Source: UBA7672 sp030824255
GTDB lineage: Bacteria > Pseudomonadota > Alphaproteobacteria > Caulobacterales > Hyphomonadaceae
DNA length: 64,000 bases
Assembly: GCA_942493305.1 (NCBI GenBank)
Contig: OW818686.1
Coordinates: 2,170,001 to 2,234,000, forward strand
Direction of reading: 5' to 3'
Part shown: in pieces, positions 1 to 8,069 of the stretch
Layout: every line of letters begins with the position of its first letter
Position numbering within the stretch: the stretch's first letter is position 1
Notes under the pieces: generated by a model
What the model saw: only the letters and a program-made list of their open reading frames with translations
What the model was told of the DNA's origin: nothing
Databases searched by the model: none
Translations under genes and position numbers: made by a program

Positions 1-93
1 ATAGCTGAGCGACGCCGTTCCTTCGAACAACGCCGGACGCTCGCCACGGACGGCCGCCCAATACTCCAGGCTGCGAGCTGCGGGCTCGGTCAG
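1..93 (-). CDS. N-terminus of an AMP-dependent acyl-CoA synthetase/ligase (partial, runs off the left edge)
   Basis: On the minus strand a reading frame continues off position 1 and reads LTEPAARSLEYWAAVRGERP, then ALFEGTASLSY. This is typical of the first 30 residues of acyl-CoA ligases (a YWA...RPA...G...SY pattern before the first adenylation motif). No ATG, GTG or TTG lies in a sensible place. The most natural start is CTG at 93-91, which overlaps the TGA stop of the upstream TetR gene in the usual 4-base coupling pattern. The product would activate a carboxylic or fatty acid to its CoA ester, which fits the neighbouring TetR and hydroxyacyl-CoA dehydrogenase genes. Only about 31 codons are visible, so family assignment is tentative. 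Confidence 0.5.
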   Translation of the reverse strand, partial: MTEPAARSLEYWAAVRGERPALFEGTASLSY

Positions 94-755
94 GCCTTGA
101 GCGTGCTTCGGACGTTCGCCACCAGGGAGTCGCGCATACGCAACAGGGAAACGTGATCTGGAATGATCAGCCACTGAAAGATAACTCCACGCAAGGAAGC
201 AAGTATGATCGACGCTTCAGCCCGAGGGCGTGCGTCCGCTCGTATTTCGCCTTTGTCCCGTCCGATCTGGATAAGGCCTGCAAAGTCGTCGATGCCCTGG
301 CGCGTGATGCGCTCTACGGTTGGGCGTAGTTCCGGATGATTGAGGCCGCCGGCGACGATCGTCTGATAGGCGCGGGCGGTCGTTGGATTTTTCACGGCGT
401 CGTCGATCGCGAATGCGATGATGTTGCAGAGACGTTCCAGCCCGCCTTCATCTGTCATGGCGGCATCGCGCATGCGGGCGACGTAGCTGGCCATGATGTG
501 GTCGGAGAGGGCGTGCAGCAGGGCGCTCTTGGTCCCATAGTAATGCCCCGGGAGGGCGCGGGAGTAGCCGGCCTGCTCGCCAGCTTCGTTGAGGGTCAGC
601 TCCTCAAGGCCGCGATCCGCCACGATGCGTGCGGCCGCTTCAAGGATCGCTTTTTCCGCAGTTTCGCGCCGCTCCGCCTGCGTCTGGCGCGGCGGATCAG
701 ATGTCGCGAGCGTCTCACCCCGACCGGTGGGCTTCCGGTTTGTCATGCCCGACAT
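90..755 (-). CDS. TetR/AcrR-family transcriptional regulator
   Basis: The protein is about 221 residues. An N-terminal helix-turn-helix (AILEAAARIVADRGLEELTL, then NEAGEQAGYSRALPGHYYGTK) is followed by a helical ligand-binding domain of normal length. The family represses adjacent genes until a ligand binds. ATG codons at 755 and 746 are both possible and neither has a strong Shine-Dalgarno site; the open frame continues upstream to a TTG at 950, but that extension has no TetR-like sequence and runs through the operator. A perfect inverted repeat sits just upstream, and an acyl-CoA ligase frame overlaps the stop codon. The divergent neighbour is a 3-hydroxyacyl-CoA dehydrogenase. A role in fatty acid or other acyl-CoA metabolism is inferred from this context. 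Confidence 0.85.
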   Translation of the reverse strand: MSGMTNRKPTGRGETLATSDPPRQTQAERRETAEKAILEAAARIVADRGLEELTLNEAGEQAGYSRALPGHYYGTKSALLHALSDHIMASYVARMRDAAMTDEGGLERLCNIIAFAIDDAVKNPTTARAYQTIVAGGLNHPELRPTVERITRQGIDDFAGLIQIGRDKGEIRADARPRAEASIILASLRGVIFQWLIIPDHVSLLRMRDSLVANVRSTLKA

Positions 756-757
756 GC

Positions 758-789
758 AACATACTAGTTTGTGAGCAAGCAAGTATGTT
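758..789. promoter_or_regulatory. Probable TetR operator in the divergent promoter region
   Basis: AACATACT (758-765) and AGTATGTT (782-789) form a perfect 8-base inverted repeat around a 16-base spacer. It abuts the TetR start and faces the dehydrogenase gene at 944. The outer half-sites resemble the ACATACA/TGTATGT halves of the AcrR operator of E. coli. Binding here could repress both the TetR gene and the divergent gene. Confidence 0.6.
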
Positions 790-943
790 ACGTAGCGGCA
801 ACTGCTGGGCCGTTTGTCGCGCTGACGTTGGGAAAGGCGGGATTTGCCCTTCTTGTTGACGTCCGGCTGGCATCGCGGCACGGAAATCCGCGCATTTAAC
901 CAAACCCGGTGCGGACTTGCTGCGCCAAAGTTTCGAGGATCCC

Positions 944-2263
944 ATGACAACGCTCACCGCCCCTGCCGGAACGACCGAAGAAATCTCCGCCTACATCGCG
1001 GCGGCGACCAAGGCTTCCTGGAATGTGCAGGGCCTGGCGGCAGGGACCGAGATCAAGCCTATCAAGAAGGTTGGCGTTCTCGGCGCCGGCACGATGGGCG
1101 GCGGCATCTCGATGAACTTCGCCAATGTGGGAATCGAAGTCACAATCGTGGAAGTGCAGCAGGCGGCGCTGGATCGCGGTATCGGCGTGATCCGCAAGAA
1201 CTACCAGAACTCCGCCGACAAGGGCCGCTTCCCGCAGGAAGAGGTAGGCATCCGCATGGGCATGCTGAAGGGCACGCTGAGCCGCGCCGATCTCGCCGAC
1301 TGCGACCTGATCATCGAAGCTATCTTCGAAGACATGGCGATCAAGAAGGAAATCTTCGCCGACCTCGACAAGATCGCGAAGCCGGGCGCGATCCTCGCCA
1401 CGAACACGTCCTATCTGGACATCAACGAGATCGCCTCGGTGACCAAGCGCCCGCAGGACGTGATCGGCCTTCACTTCTTCTCGCCCGCCAACGTGATGAA
1501 GCTGCTGGAGATCGTGCGCGCGAAACACACATCTGACACGGTGGTCGCCACGTCGATGGATCTCGCCAAGAAGATCGGCAAGGTCGCCGCGCTCGCGGGC
1601 GTGTGCCCCGGTTTTATCGGTAACCGCATGCTGGCCAAGCGCGGACAGGCGTCGAGCTATCTCGTGGCGGCCGGCGTGATGCCGTGGGACATCGATGCGG
1701 CGTTCAACAAGTTCGGCTTCAAGATGGGCCCGTACCAGATGTCGGACCTCGCCGGTCTGGATATCGGCTGGAAGCCGGGCGCGAAGACGGCGAACCCGCT
1801 GCGCGACATGATCTGCGAGCGGACGCCGCGCCGTGGCCAGAAGTCGGGCGCCGGTTTCTACGATTACGACGAGAACCGGATTGGCCGTCCGTCGCCGGAA
1901 GTGGAAGCGATCGTGAAGGAGTTCGCCTCTAACTCCGGTGTTGCACCGCGCACCGTCACGCATGAAGAGATCCTGGAAGAGTGCGTCTTCCCGATGATCA
2001 ACGAAGGCGCGGCGATCCTCGAGGAAGGCATGGCGCAGCGCGCGGGCGACATCGATGTCACCTGGCTCAACGGTTATGGCTTCCCGCAGGACAAGGGCGG
2101 ACCGATGTTCCTTGGCGACAAGGTTGGTTTGCAGCGCGTTCTGGACGTGACCGAGCGCGTGGCGAAGGCGGTGCCGGAGATCAAGGTCTCCAACCTGCTG
2201 CGCGAGATGGCGAAGGACGGACGCAAGTTCGCCGACCTGCCGGCGCAGCCGATCAAGGTCTAA
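944..2263 (+). CDS. 3-hydroxyacyl-CoA dehydrogenase, stand-alone
   Basis: The 439-residue protein oxidises (3S)-hydroxyacyl-CoA to 3-ketoacyl-CoA with NAD+ in beta-oxidation. After a 40-residue leader the Rossmann motif GVLGAGTMGGGIS appears, then ATNTSYLDINEIA and GLHFFSPANVMKLLEIV, which are family signatures around the catalytic His-Glu pair, and FIGNRM. Two C-terminal 3HCDH domains follow, the second with the NGYGFPQDKGGPMF motif. This is the dehydrogenase half of FadB/FadJ without the hydratase domain, so the hydratase must be encoded elsewhere. The start at 944 is chosen because GAGGA lies just upstream; an earlier in-frame TTG at 917 lacks such a site. It is divergent from the TetR gene and probably under its operator. 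Confidence 0.9.
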   Translation: MTTLTAPAGTTEEISAYIAAATKASWNVQGLAAGTEIKPIKKVGVLGAGTMGGGISMNFANVGIEVTIVEVQQAALDRGIGVIRKNYQNSADKGRFPQEEVGIRMGMLKGTLSRADLADCDLIIEAIFEDMAIKKEIFADLDKIAKPGAILATNTSYLDINEIASVTKRPQDVIGLHFFSPANVMKLLEIVRAKHTSDTVVATSMDLAKKIGKVAALAGVCPGFIGNRMLAKRGQASSYLVAAGVMPWDIDAAFNKFGFKMGPYQMSDLAGLDIGWKPGAKTANPLRDMICERTPRRGQKSGAGFYDYDENRIGRPSPEVEAIVKEFASNSGVAPRTVTHEEILEECVFPMINEGAAILEEGMAQRAGDIDVTWLNGYGFPQDKGGPMFLGDKVGLQRVLDVTERVAKAVPEIKVSNLLREMAKDGRKFADLPAQPIKV

Positions 2264-2269
2264 ACCTTG

Positions 2270-3805
2270 TTAGGCGGCGATACTGGGCGTTGGCTTGTAG
2301 AGAGCGCCCAGTATCGCCAGCCAGACGATTGCCGGCAGGAGAGCCATCCACGGCAAGCCATAGACGCCCAGCGCGATGCTGGAGGTGATGCCAAGCGTCA
2401 CCACGCCCTGGCCAAGCCCCGCCATGATCGAGCCTTTGGCGCGCCGGCGCACGAAGTCGCGGCGTGATGCCGGCACGCGGCGCCAGAGGCCGATCATTGC
2501 AGCGCAGACCGACGCGACAGCCACGCCGCTGGTCGCCCATGCGCCGGCCCACGGATCACGCACCCACAGGACGATCAAGGGGATTGTCATCAGCGCCCAC
2601 ACGGGCAGGACGGCGGCGAGCAGTTTTGCGCGGTCGATGAGGCGGGCGTGGACGGGGGCCGAGGCGAGCAGGTCTGGCGCGTCTTCGGCGGAGACGGTGA
2701 TCCAGGTGAGGCTGGCGGCGAGGGTGGAGGAGATGATGGTGAGAGCGGGCGCGAAGGCGGCTTCGTCGAGCGTCATCGTGCTGCCCGGCCGAAAGAGGAT
2801 GAAAGCCAGCGGCAGAAAGTAGATCAGCTGCAGGCCGACCTGCGAGAGCAGGAGAGGATCGCGCAACAGCAGGCGGATTTCCTTGCGGATGATGGTCGGC
2901 ATCAGGCCGCCGCGCACGCGGGCGACGCGCACATCTGCAACACGTTTGCGGCTGCTTCCCATGGCGGATGCGGCGGCGGCGTCTGATACGTAGCGGCGGC
3001 TGAAGACGTAGACGCCGAAGGGAAAGAGCAGGGCGACGAACACGACCCAGGCGAGCGTGGACGGGATGTCGCCCGTGAAGGCGCGAGCGGGGGCCTGCCA
3101 CCACGCATTGGGATCAAGGTCCATGCTGAGGATCGTGCGCGCGACTTCGTTCTGGCTCATGCCGTCTTCGTCGCGGCGGTTGAGGTTGAGGAACTGGAAG
3201 CCGATGAAGATCGCAGCGCCCGCGACGGCGCTGAAGATCTGCGCGAGGACGCGGGTGCGCTTGGGACCGATCAGGCGGAACAGGCCGGTGACGATCAGCA
3301 GGGCGAGGCCGGTCGCCGCAAAGGCCAGCGTAATCAGAAAGATGATGGCTGAGAGCCAGAGCGGCGAGGAGAAGATCGATAGCCACAGAAGTGGCGGACC
3401 GAGAAGGCCGATGTAGATCGGCAGCGCATTGATCGCGATGGCGATGGAGCGCACGGCAAGGATGCGCCATGCGGGAAGCGGCGATGACAGCAGCAGGTCG
3501 AGATCATTGCGGGTGTAGATCGCGTCGACGGCGGCAAGGACGGCGCCCGACATCATGATGGAGCCGATGAAGGCGATGGCGACGCCGATGGCGGCGAGCG
3601 CCAGTCCATCGCCGCTGCCTTCAATGTAGGGCGGGGGCGGAAGCCTCGGGCCCAGCCCCTGGAACATGAAGAAGCTCATGACCATCCAGACGGACAGGAT
3701 GAAGCCGGCGAGGAGCCAGCCGCTCCTGCTCTTGCCCTGTCCGCGCCGCCAGAACAGGCGCAACTCGTGCGACATCAGCCACGGGATGCTTCCGGGCTTG
3801 CTCAT
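2270..3805 (-). CDS. ABC-2-type exporter permease subunit
   Basis: The 511-residue integral membrane protein has about a dozen hydrophobic segments, including WLLAGFILSVWMVMSFFMF near the N-terminus and a second block beginning after PTIIRKEIRLLLRDPLLLSQ near residue 330. That internal RKEIRLLLRDP element is typical of ABC-2 permeases, where an amphipathic helix precedes each membrane half. Its ATG (3805-3803) overlaps the TGA of the ATPase gene by one base, so the two are translationally coupled and should form one transporter. Substrate is unknown. The gene converges on the dehydrogenase gene with only six bases between stops. Confidence 0.85.
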   Translation of the reverse strand: MSKPGSIPWLMSHELRLFWRRGQGKSRSGWLLAGFILSVWMVMSFFMFQGLGPRLPPPPYIEGSGDGLALAAIGVAIAFIGSIMMSGAVLAAVDAIYTRNDLDLLLSSPLPAWRILAVRSIAIAINALPIYIGLLGPPLLWLSIFSSPLWLSAIIFLITLAFAATGLALLIVTGLFRLIGPKRTRVLAQIFSAVAGAAIFIGFQFLNLNRRDEDGMSQNEVARTILSMDLDPNAWWQAPARAFTGDIPSTLAWVVFVALLFPFGVYVFSRRYVSDAAAASAMGSSRKRVADVRVARVRGGLMPTIIRKEIRLLLRDPLLLSQVGLQLIYFLPLAFILFRPGSTMTLDEAAFAPALTIISSTLAASLTWITVSAEDAPDLLASAPVHARLIDRAKLLAAVLPVWALMTIPLIVLWVRDPWAGAWATSGVAVASVCAAMIGLWRRVPASRRDFVRRRAKGSIMAGLGQGVVTLGITSSIALGVYGLPWMALLPAIVWLAILGALYKPTPSIAA

Positions 3806-4551
3806 CAGGCGACGCCCTGCGGCTGGCCGGTGAGCGACAGGAAGACATCTTCCAGCGACTGGCCCTGCGCGCCGGCGTGGCTGCGTAGCTCTTCGAGGCT
3901 GCCCTCGGTCAACAGTTTGCCGTCCTTGATGATGCCGATACGGTCGGCCATGCGTTCGGCCACTTCGAGGATGTGGGTAGTCAGGATGACAGCGGCGCCT
4001 TGGGCTACACGCTCGCGGATCAGGTCTTTCACGAGACGGCTGGCGGCGGCGTCGAGGCCGGTGAGCGGCTCGTCCAGCATCAACAGTTTCGGATGGTGGA
4101 TCAGCGCGCCGGCGAGAACGGCTTTCTGCTTCATGCCACGCGAGAAGGTTTCGCAGCGGTCGTTCCGGTTGTCCCACAGACCGAGGAGTTTCAGCAGATG
4201 CTCGGCGTCGGCGCGCGCGGACTTCGGATCAACGCCCCAGAGGCCGGCTACGAACTCGAGATATTCCCACGCTGTCAGCTTGTCATAAAGCAGGGGCTCG
4301 TCCGGCAGCCAGGCGATGAGCTGTTTGGCGGCGGCGGGGTCCTGCCGAGCGTCGACGCCGAAGACGTTGATCGCACCGGCGTCTGCGTTCAGGAGGCCGG
4401 CGATCATGCGCAGGGTTGTGGTCTTACCCGCGCCGTTGGGACCAAGTAGCGCGTACAGCTCGCCGCCGCGCACATCGAAGCTGATGCCATCGACAGCGCG
4501 CTTGCCGCCATAGGATTTGGCGAGGTCGGTTACGCAAAGGGCGGTCGACAT
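3805..4551 (-). CDS. ABC transporter ATP-binding protein (CcmA-like export ATPase)
   Basis: The 248-residue ATPase has a Walker A (GPNGAGKTTT), a Q-loop region (AWLPDEPLLYDKLTAWEYL), the signature helix in the FSRGMKQKAVLAGALIH variant, Walker B (LLMLDEPLTGLD) and the H-loop (TTHILEVAERMADR). It energises the permease encoded immediately downstream. The ATG at 4551 begins the conserved core; an alternative TTG/ATG region up to 4605 adds only an unconserved leader. The FSRGM signature replaces the usual LSGGQ and is common in the ABC-2 subgroup. The exported substrate cannot be read from the sequence. Confidence 0.88.
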   Translation of the reverse strand: MSTALCVTDLAKSYGGKRAVDGISFDVRGGELYALLGPNGAGKTTTLRMIAGLLNADAGAINVFGVDARQDPAAAKQLIAWLPDEPLLYDKLTAWEYLEFVAGLWGVDPKSARADAEHLLKLLGLWDNRNDRCETFSRGMKQKAVLAGALIHHPKLLMLDEPLTGLDAAASRLVKDLIRERVAQGAAVILTTHILEVAERMADRIGIIKDGKLLTEGSLEELRSHAGAQGQSLEDVFLSLTGQPQGVA

Positions 4552-4620
4552 CTGGAAGGACGCTCCGTCTGCCGCCCCGGCGTGGGGCTGGCGTGTCCAT
4601 GACATGGGGCGCCGCTAGGG

Positions 4621-4661
4621 TAAAGAAAACAGGCGGACCTTGTGGGTCCGCCTGTTTCTTT
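4621..4661. terminator. Bidirectional rho-independent terminator
   Basis: CAGGCGGACC (4630-4639) pairs perfectly with GGTCCGCCTG (4645-4654) around a 5-base loop. The stem is flanked by AAAGAAAA on one side and TTTCTTT on the other, so it has a U-tract in both directions. It ends the minus-strand gene that stops at 4679. Confidence 0.85.
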
Positions 4662-4678
4662 CCGTCATAACGGACTGA

Positions 4679-6682
4679 CTACTGGCCGATGCTCTGCTGG
4701 GCTTGTGCTTCGCGGATGCGGCTGTTCATGACCTGGTTGATGGCGGTCATTTCTGAAGTGGCGAGATATCCATCCTTGTCGATGTCGGCCTTGTCCCAGT
4801 TGGCGAGGAGCATGGCCGCCATGCGCCCGCGCACTTCGGTCTTGGCGACCTTGCCATCGAGGTTTGTATCCATGATGCCCATGGCGCGGGATTCCTCGAG
4901 GCGCTTCTGATAGTCGTCCTTGCGGTTGGCGACCGTTTCGTCATCCCAGCGGAATCCGAGTGCGGTGTACTGCATCTCTTCCCATGACTGCTCGCCCCAG
5001 GTGACCTTGATCGTCGGGTCGGGGTTGGCGGGGTTATTCTTCGAATTGTCGTAAACGTAGCGCGTGACGAGGCGCGTGCCGGGCTCGAGCTTGATCGGCG
5101 TCTTGAAGTCATAGCCGCGCTGCCAGTTGAAATCGTATTTGGGCAGGGAGAGGATCAGCTCTTCCTTGTCCGATCCCGGCTTCAGCACCGAGACATGCAT
5201 GCTGTCGCCGCGATAGTGGGCGTGCGGGAAGACGGAGTAGAGCGTCGCCTTCTCGGGGAAGGTGATGTAGGCGATCTCTTCGTGACGCGCTGTGTTCGGC
5301 GGGATCTCGATGCCTGCATTCGCGATCACGGCCGAGCGGCGCATGATCTCGGGCGGCGCGTCCTTCGGATAGAAGTAGAGACCGACTTTCGTCTTCTCGA
5401 CCGTCTCCTTGCCATAGGGCGTGTAGTGCATCTGGAACTGGAAGGTCTGGCCGGGGGCGACCCACGTACCGGTGCCTTGCGGATAGACCGAGGTTTCAGC
5501 GCCGACCGCATAGCCGCCCACGCCGTTCGACAGGAGGTGGTGAACCGCCTGACGGTCGCTGGGCTTCACAGTGGCGGCGCGCAGCCAGCGGCCTTCCAGC
5601 ATGGGATTTTTCACGGCGGGGTTCTGATAGTCGACCACGCCCGAGGCAGGCACGGCGTAGGCGGGTAGTTCGATCACGAAGTCAGGCTCGCCCAGCTCCC
5701 ATGCCGGCGCGGGCTTGGCGTTGATCTTCAGCGGATCAGAACCGGCGCCGCGCGGAGCGCCTGCCTCGATCCAGTGGACCAGCGTCTGGGTGTCCTTTGC
5801 AGCGAGGTTCATGTCCCCGGTGAAGGCGCCGACATGCGGATCCGCGTGGAAGGGCGGCATCCGATCGGTCCGGATCGACTCGCGGATCATGCCGGACCAC
5901 TGCTTCACGCTCTCATAGCTATTCATTGCGAACGGGCCGATGCCGCCTTCGGAATGGCAGGCGACGCAGTTCTTCGCGAGGATGGGCGAGACGTCTTTCT
6001 CATACGAAATGTTGGCGTGGCTGGTCTTGGCGTCGCGGTTGGGGAAGGCAAGCAGCGGCGTGTCGAGCGCCACGCGCGTAACCTTTACGGCTTTGCCGGC
6101 GGACAGCGCGGCGATGGCGTCCACCACATAGTCGGTTGTGTCATTGCCGGGCTTGCCGGACAGTCGGCCGGAGATGGGGCCTGAGTAGGCGACCTTCCAC
6201 GTCTTGGGATCGATGACGAGCGCCTGCGCGATGCGGCTGACGCCAAGGCTCTCACCGACCAGCTGCGTTTCATCCATCAGCACGGGTATGTCGAGGTTGA
6301 GTGCCCTCATGTCGGCGATGATGGCTTCGCGCGTGACGCCAGGCGTGGAGTTCAGGAGGAAGAGCTGCGTATCGGAGCCTTTGAGCGATGCCTGCAGATT
6401 TCTGAGCGTGAGGGCCGCGTCGTTCATCTGCGCAGAGCCCGTGGCGTGCGAGACGATGACGATCGCCGGGGCGTATTTGTAGTAGCTCAGCAGGTAACCG
6501 CGCGAGTTCTGATCGGTGAGGCGGAAGTCCTCGGCGCGATCGGCCGGTTTCACCTGGGCTGCGACCATGTTCGCGCCGGCGATCTGGCCGTAGGCGGCGA
6601 CGCCTACAGCGACGAGCGCGGCGATTGCGACAGAGGTCATCGCAAGACGGAGTGAGCCTGTCGTCACTGTGCGGGCGTTCAT
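4679..6682 (-). CDS. Secreted redoxin-like / c-type heme / copper-monooxygenase-like / EF-hand protein
   Basis: The 667-residue protein starts after GGGAGGAAAC at ATG 6682 and has an N-terminal hydrophobic signal or anchor (residues 14-32). Residues about 45-200 look like an AhpC/TSA-type redoxin fold, but the peroxidatic region reads VIVSHATGSAQM and has no cysteine. A c-type heme motif CVACH lies at 239-243, in a context (EKDVSPILAKNC) typical of planctomycete and acidobacterial cytochrome-like proteins. Residues about 330-580 resemble type II copper ascorbate-dependent monooxygenases, with candidate ligands His381, His382, His419, His487, His489. Two EF-hand loops end the protein (DTNLDGKVAKTE at 605 and DIDKDGYLATSE at 633). 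It probably acts in the periplasm as a redox enzyme; the substrate is unknown. Confidence 0.7.
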   Translation of the reverse strand: MNARTVTTGSLRLAMTSVAIAALVAVGVAAYGQIAGANMVAAQVKPADRAEDFRLTDQNSRGYLLSYYKYAPAIVIVSHATGSAQMNDAALTLRNLQASLKGSDTQLFLLNSTPGVTREAIIADMRALNLDIPVLMDETQLVGESLGVSRIAQALVIDPKTWKVAYSGPISGRLSGKPGNDTTDYVVDAIAALSAGKAVKVTRVALDTPLLAFPNRDAKTSHANISYEKDVSPILAKNCVACHSEGGIGPFAMNSYESVKQWSGMIRESIRTDRMPPFHADPHVGAFTGDMNLAAKDTQTLVHWIEAGAPRGAGSDPLKINAKPAPAWELGEPDFVIELPAYAVPASGVVDYQNPAVKNPMLEGRWLRAATVKPSDRQAVHHLLSNGVGGYAVGAETSVYPQGTGTWVAPGQTFQFQMHYTPYGKETVEKTKVGLYFYPKDAPPEIMRRSAVIANAGIEIPPNTARHEEIAYITFPEKATLYSVFPHAHYRGDSMHVSVLKPGSDKEELILSLPKYDFNWQRGYDFKTPIKLEPGTRLVTRYVYDNSKNNPANPDPTIKVTWGEQSWEEMQYTALGFRWDDETVANRKDDYQKRLEESRAMGIMDTNLDGKVAKTEVRGRMAAMLLANWDKADIDKDGYLATSEMTAINQVMNSRIREAQAQQSIGQ

Positions 6683-6833
6683 TGTTTCCTCCCCATTGAG
6701 CTTTGCATGCGGCTCCGCTGGGAAGGGCCGCGCTTGAGCCAGCCATACCGGAATTGCGGGGCTCCAGCAAACGAACGCGTGCGATCTGGCGAGTGCTTGC
6801 CGTCGCGAAATCAGGCGGTCAGGTACAATAAAA

Positions 6834-7952
6834 TCAGTTGCAGAGCGCGCCGGTGTAGGTCGGTGCGTAAGCCATGCACGACACATCGAGCTTCCATGGC
6901 GCGCGGTTCGTGTCGAGGCGGCCGACCCAGGCGTGGAGTTCCTTGCTGGACCACAGATTCAGGAAGAGCTGTTGCGGGCGCACGAGACGCTGTGCGGCGC
7001 CGCCGGTTTCGGAATGGATGAGCTGGCCATCGGCATACCAGCGGACATGGCCGGGCTGCCAGTCGAAGCCATAGGTGTGGAAGTCGTCTGCCGCATCGAA
7101 GGGCAGGGTGATCTTTTTCGAGGTGGGCCGGTTGTTCTCGTGGATGGTCAGTTCCACGACGCGTGTATTGCGGCCGAGGATTTCGATGTCGATTTCGTTC
7201 GGGCGCTGCGCGCCGTCGCGGCCTGCATAGGTGAAGAAGCCGGTGACCAGGCCGGAAGCGCGAGGGACCTTCATGCGGATTTCGAAATAGCCATAGCGGT
7301 GGCGCGCATGCGTCTGCAGTTCGCCGCTGGCGAGTTCGTACTCCGACCCCTTCGGGTTCTTCTTCAGGTTCAGTGTCAGCAGGTTGGGCTGGATACCGAC
7401 CGACGAGCGCCGCCAATCATTGGCCATCCACGTTCCGTTGGACCAGCCATCGGCGACGACCCAGCGGTCGTCGATCGCGTCGCGGTCGAATCTTTCGACG
7501 AAGGCTTCACCCTGCTGGGGCAGGGCTGAGCCTGCGGATGGCGCGGGTGTCGCCTCGGGAGTGTCCGGGTCCGGGACAGGCTGGGCGTCAGGTTCTTCAA
7601 CCGGTGCGGGAAAGTCATCCTGCTGCGAGGGGTGTTCGCCGGAGGGGATAAGGCGGTGTTCCCAGGCCTGCCGCTGGTAGTGATCGCCATAAACCAGCGA
7701 GGTGACGACGAGGCCGGTAACCATGGCAATGGCGGCCAAAATGGGCGCCATGCCGGGCGGCAGGGGCTCAATCCCGGCCATCCAGTCCTTTTTCGTCCAT
7801 GAATCGCGGAAGCTGGCCCAGCCTTCCCGGAGCTTGTCCGGGGTCGCTGTCCACGCCTGGATGGCCGATGCGCGCGCACGGTCGTAGGCGGTCCGGGCGC
7901 TGTTAAGCCCGGCCCGCGCCAACCTGCGGAGCCTTTCCAGGGTTTCCTTCAT
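6834..7952 (-). CDS. Membrane-anchored glycoside hydrolase family 16 protein
   Basis: The 372-residue protein has a basic cytoplasmic N-terminus, one transmembrane helix near residue 70 (APILAAIAMVTGLVVTSLVY), then an acidic Pro/Asp/Ala-rich linker (about residues 95-135), then a GH16 beta-jelly-roll domain. The catalytic signature EIDIE lies near residue 251, with the nucleophile and acid/base glutamates both present. Typical GH16 elements follow, including FHTYGFDWQPGHVRWYADG. GH16 enzymes cleave beta-1,3/1,4-glucans or galactans; the exact substrate is not readable. The enzyme should be tethered in the inner membrane with the catalytic domain in the periplasm. The start at 7952 is chosen because it begins a compact leader; an in-frame alternative at 7988 exists. 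Confidence 0.82.
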   Translation of the reverse strand: MKETLERLRRLARAGLNSARTAYDRARASAIQAWTATPDKLREGWASFRDSWTKKDWMAGIEPLPPGMAPILAAIAMVTGLVVTSLVYGDHYQRQAWEHRLIPSGEHPSQQDDFPAPVEEPDAQPVPDPDTPEATPAPSAGSALPQQGEAFVERFDRDAIDDRWVVADGWSNGTWMANDWRRSSVGIQPNLLTLNLKKNPKGSEYELASGELQTHARHRYGYFEIRMKVPRASGLVTGFFTYAGRDGAQRPNEIDIEILGRNTRVVELTIHENNRPTSKKITLPFDAADDFHTYGFDWQPGHVRWYADGQLIHSETGGAAQRLVRPQQLFLNLWSSKELHAWVGRLDTNRAPWKLDVSCMAYAPTYTGALCN

Positions 7953-8069
7953 GCCCGACCATGGGCAACCCGCATGCCAAGCGGGCAAAAAAGCCTGTCA
8001 GAGGAACGTCTTGTCGCTGGCCGCGCCGCCAGCTTGGCCCCCATCGAGGGTTCTGCTAGACGCCGCACC

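Noticed and set aside
4679..6682. Possibility that the redoxin, heme and copper parts are separate genes joined by an error
   Set aside because: One frame is open throughout with a strong ribosome site at its start and a terminator at its end; internal starts lack ribosome sites.
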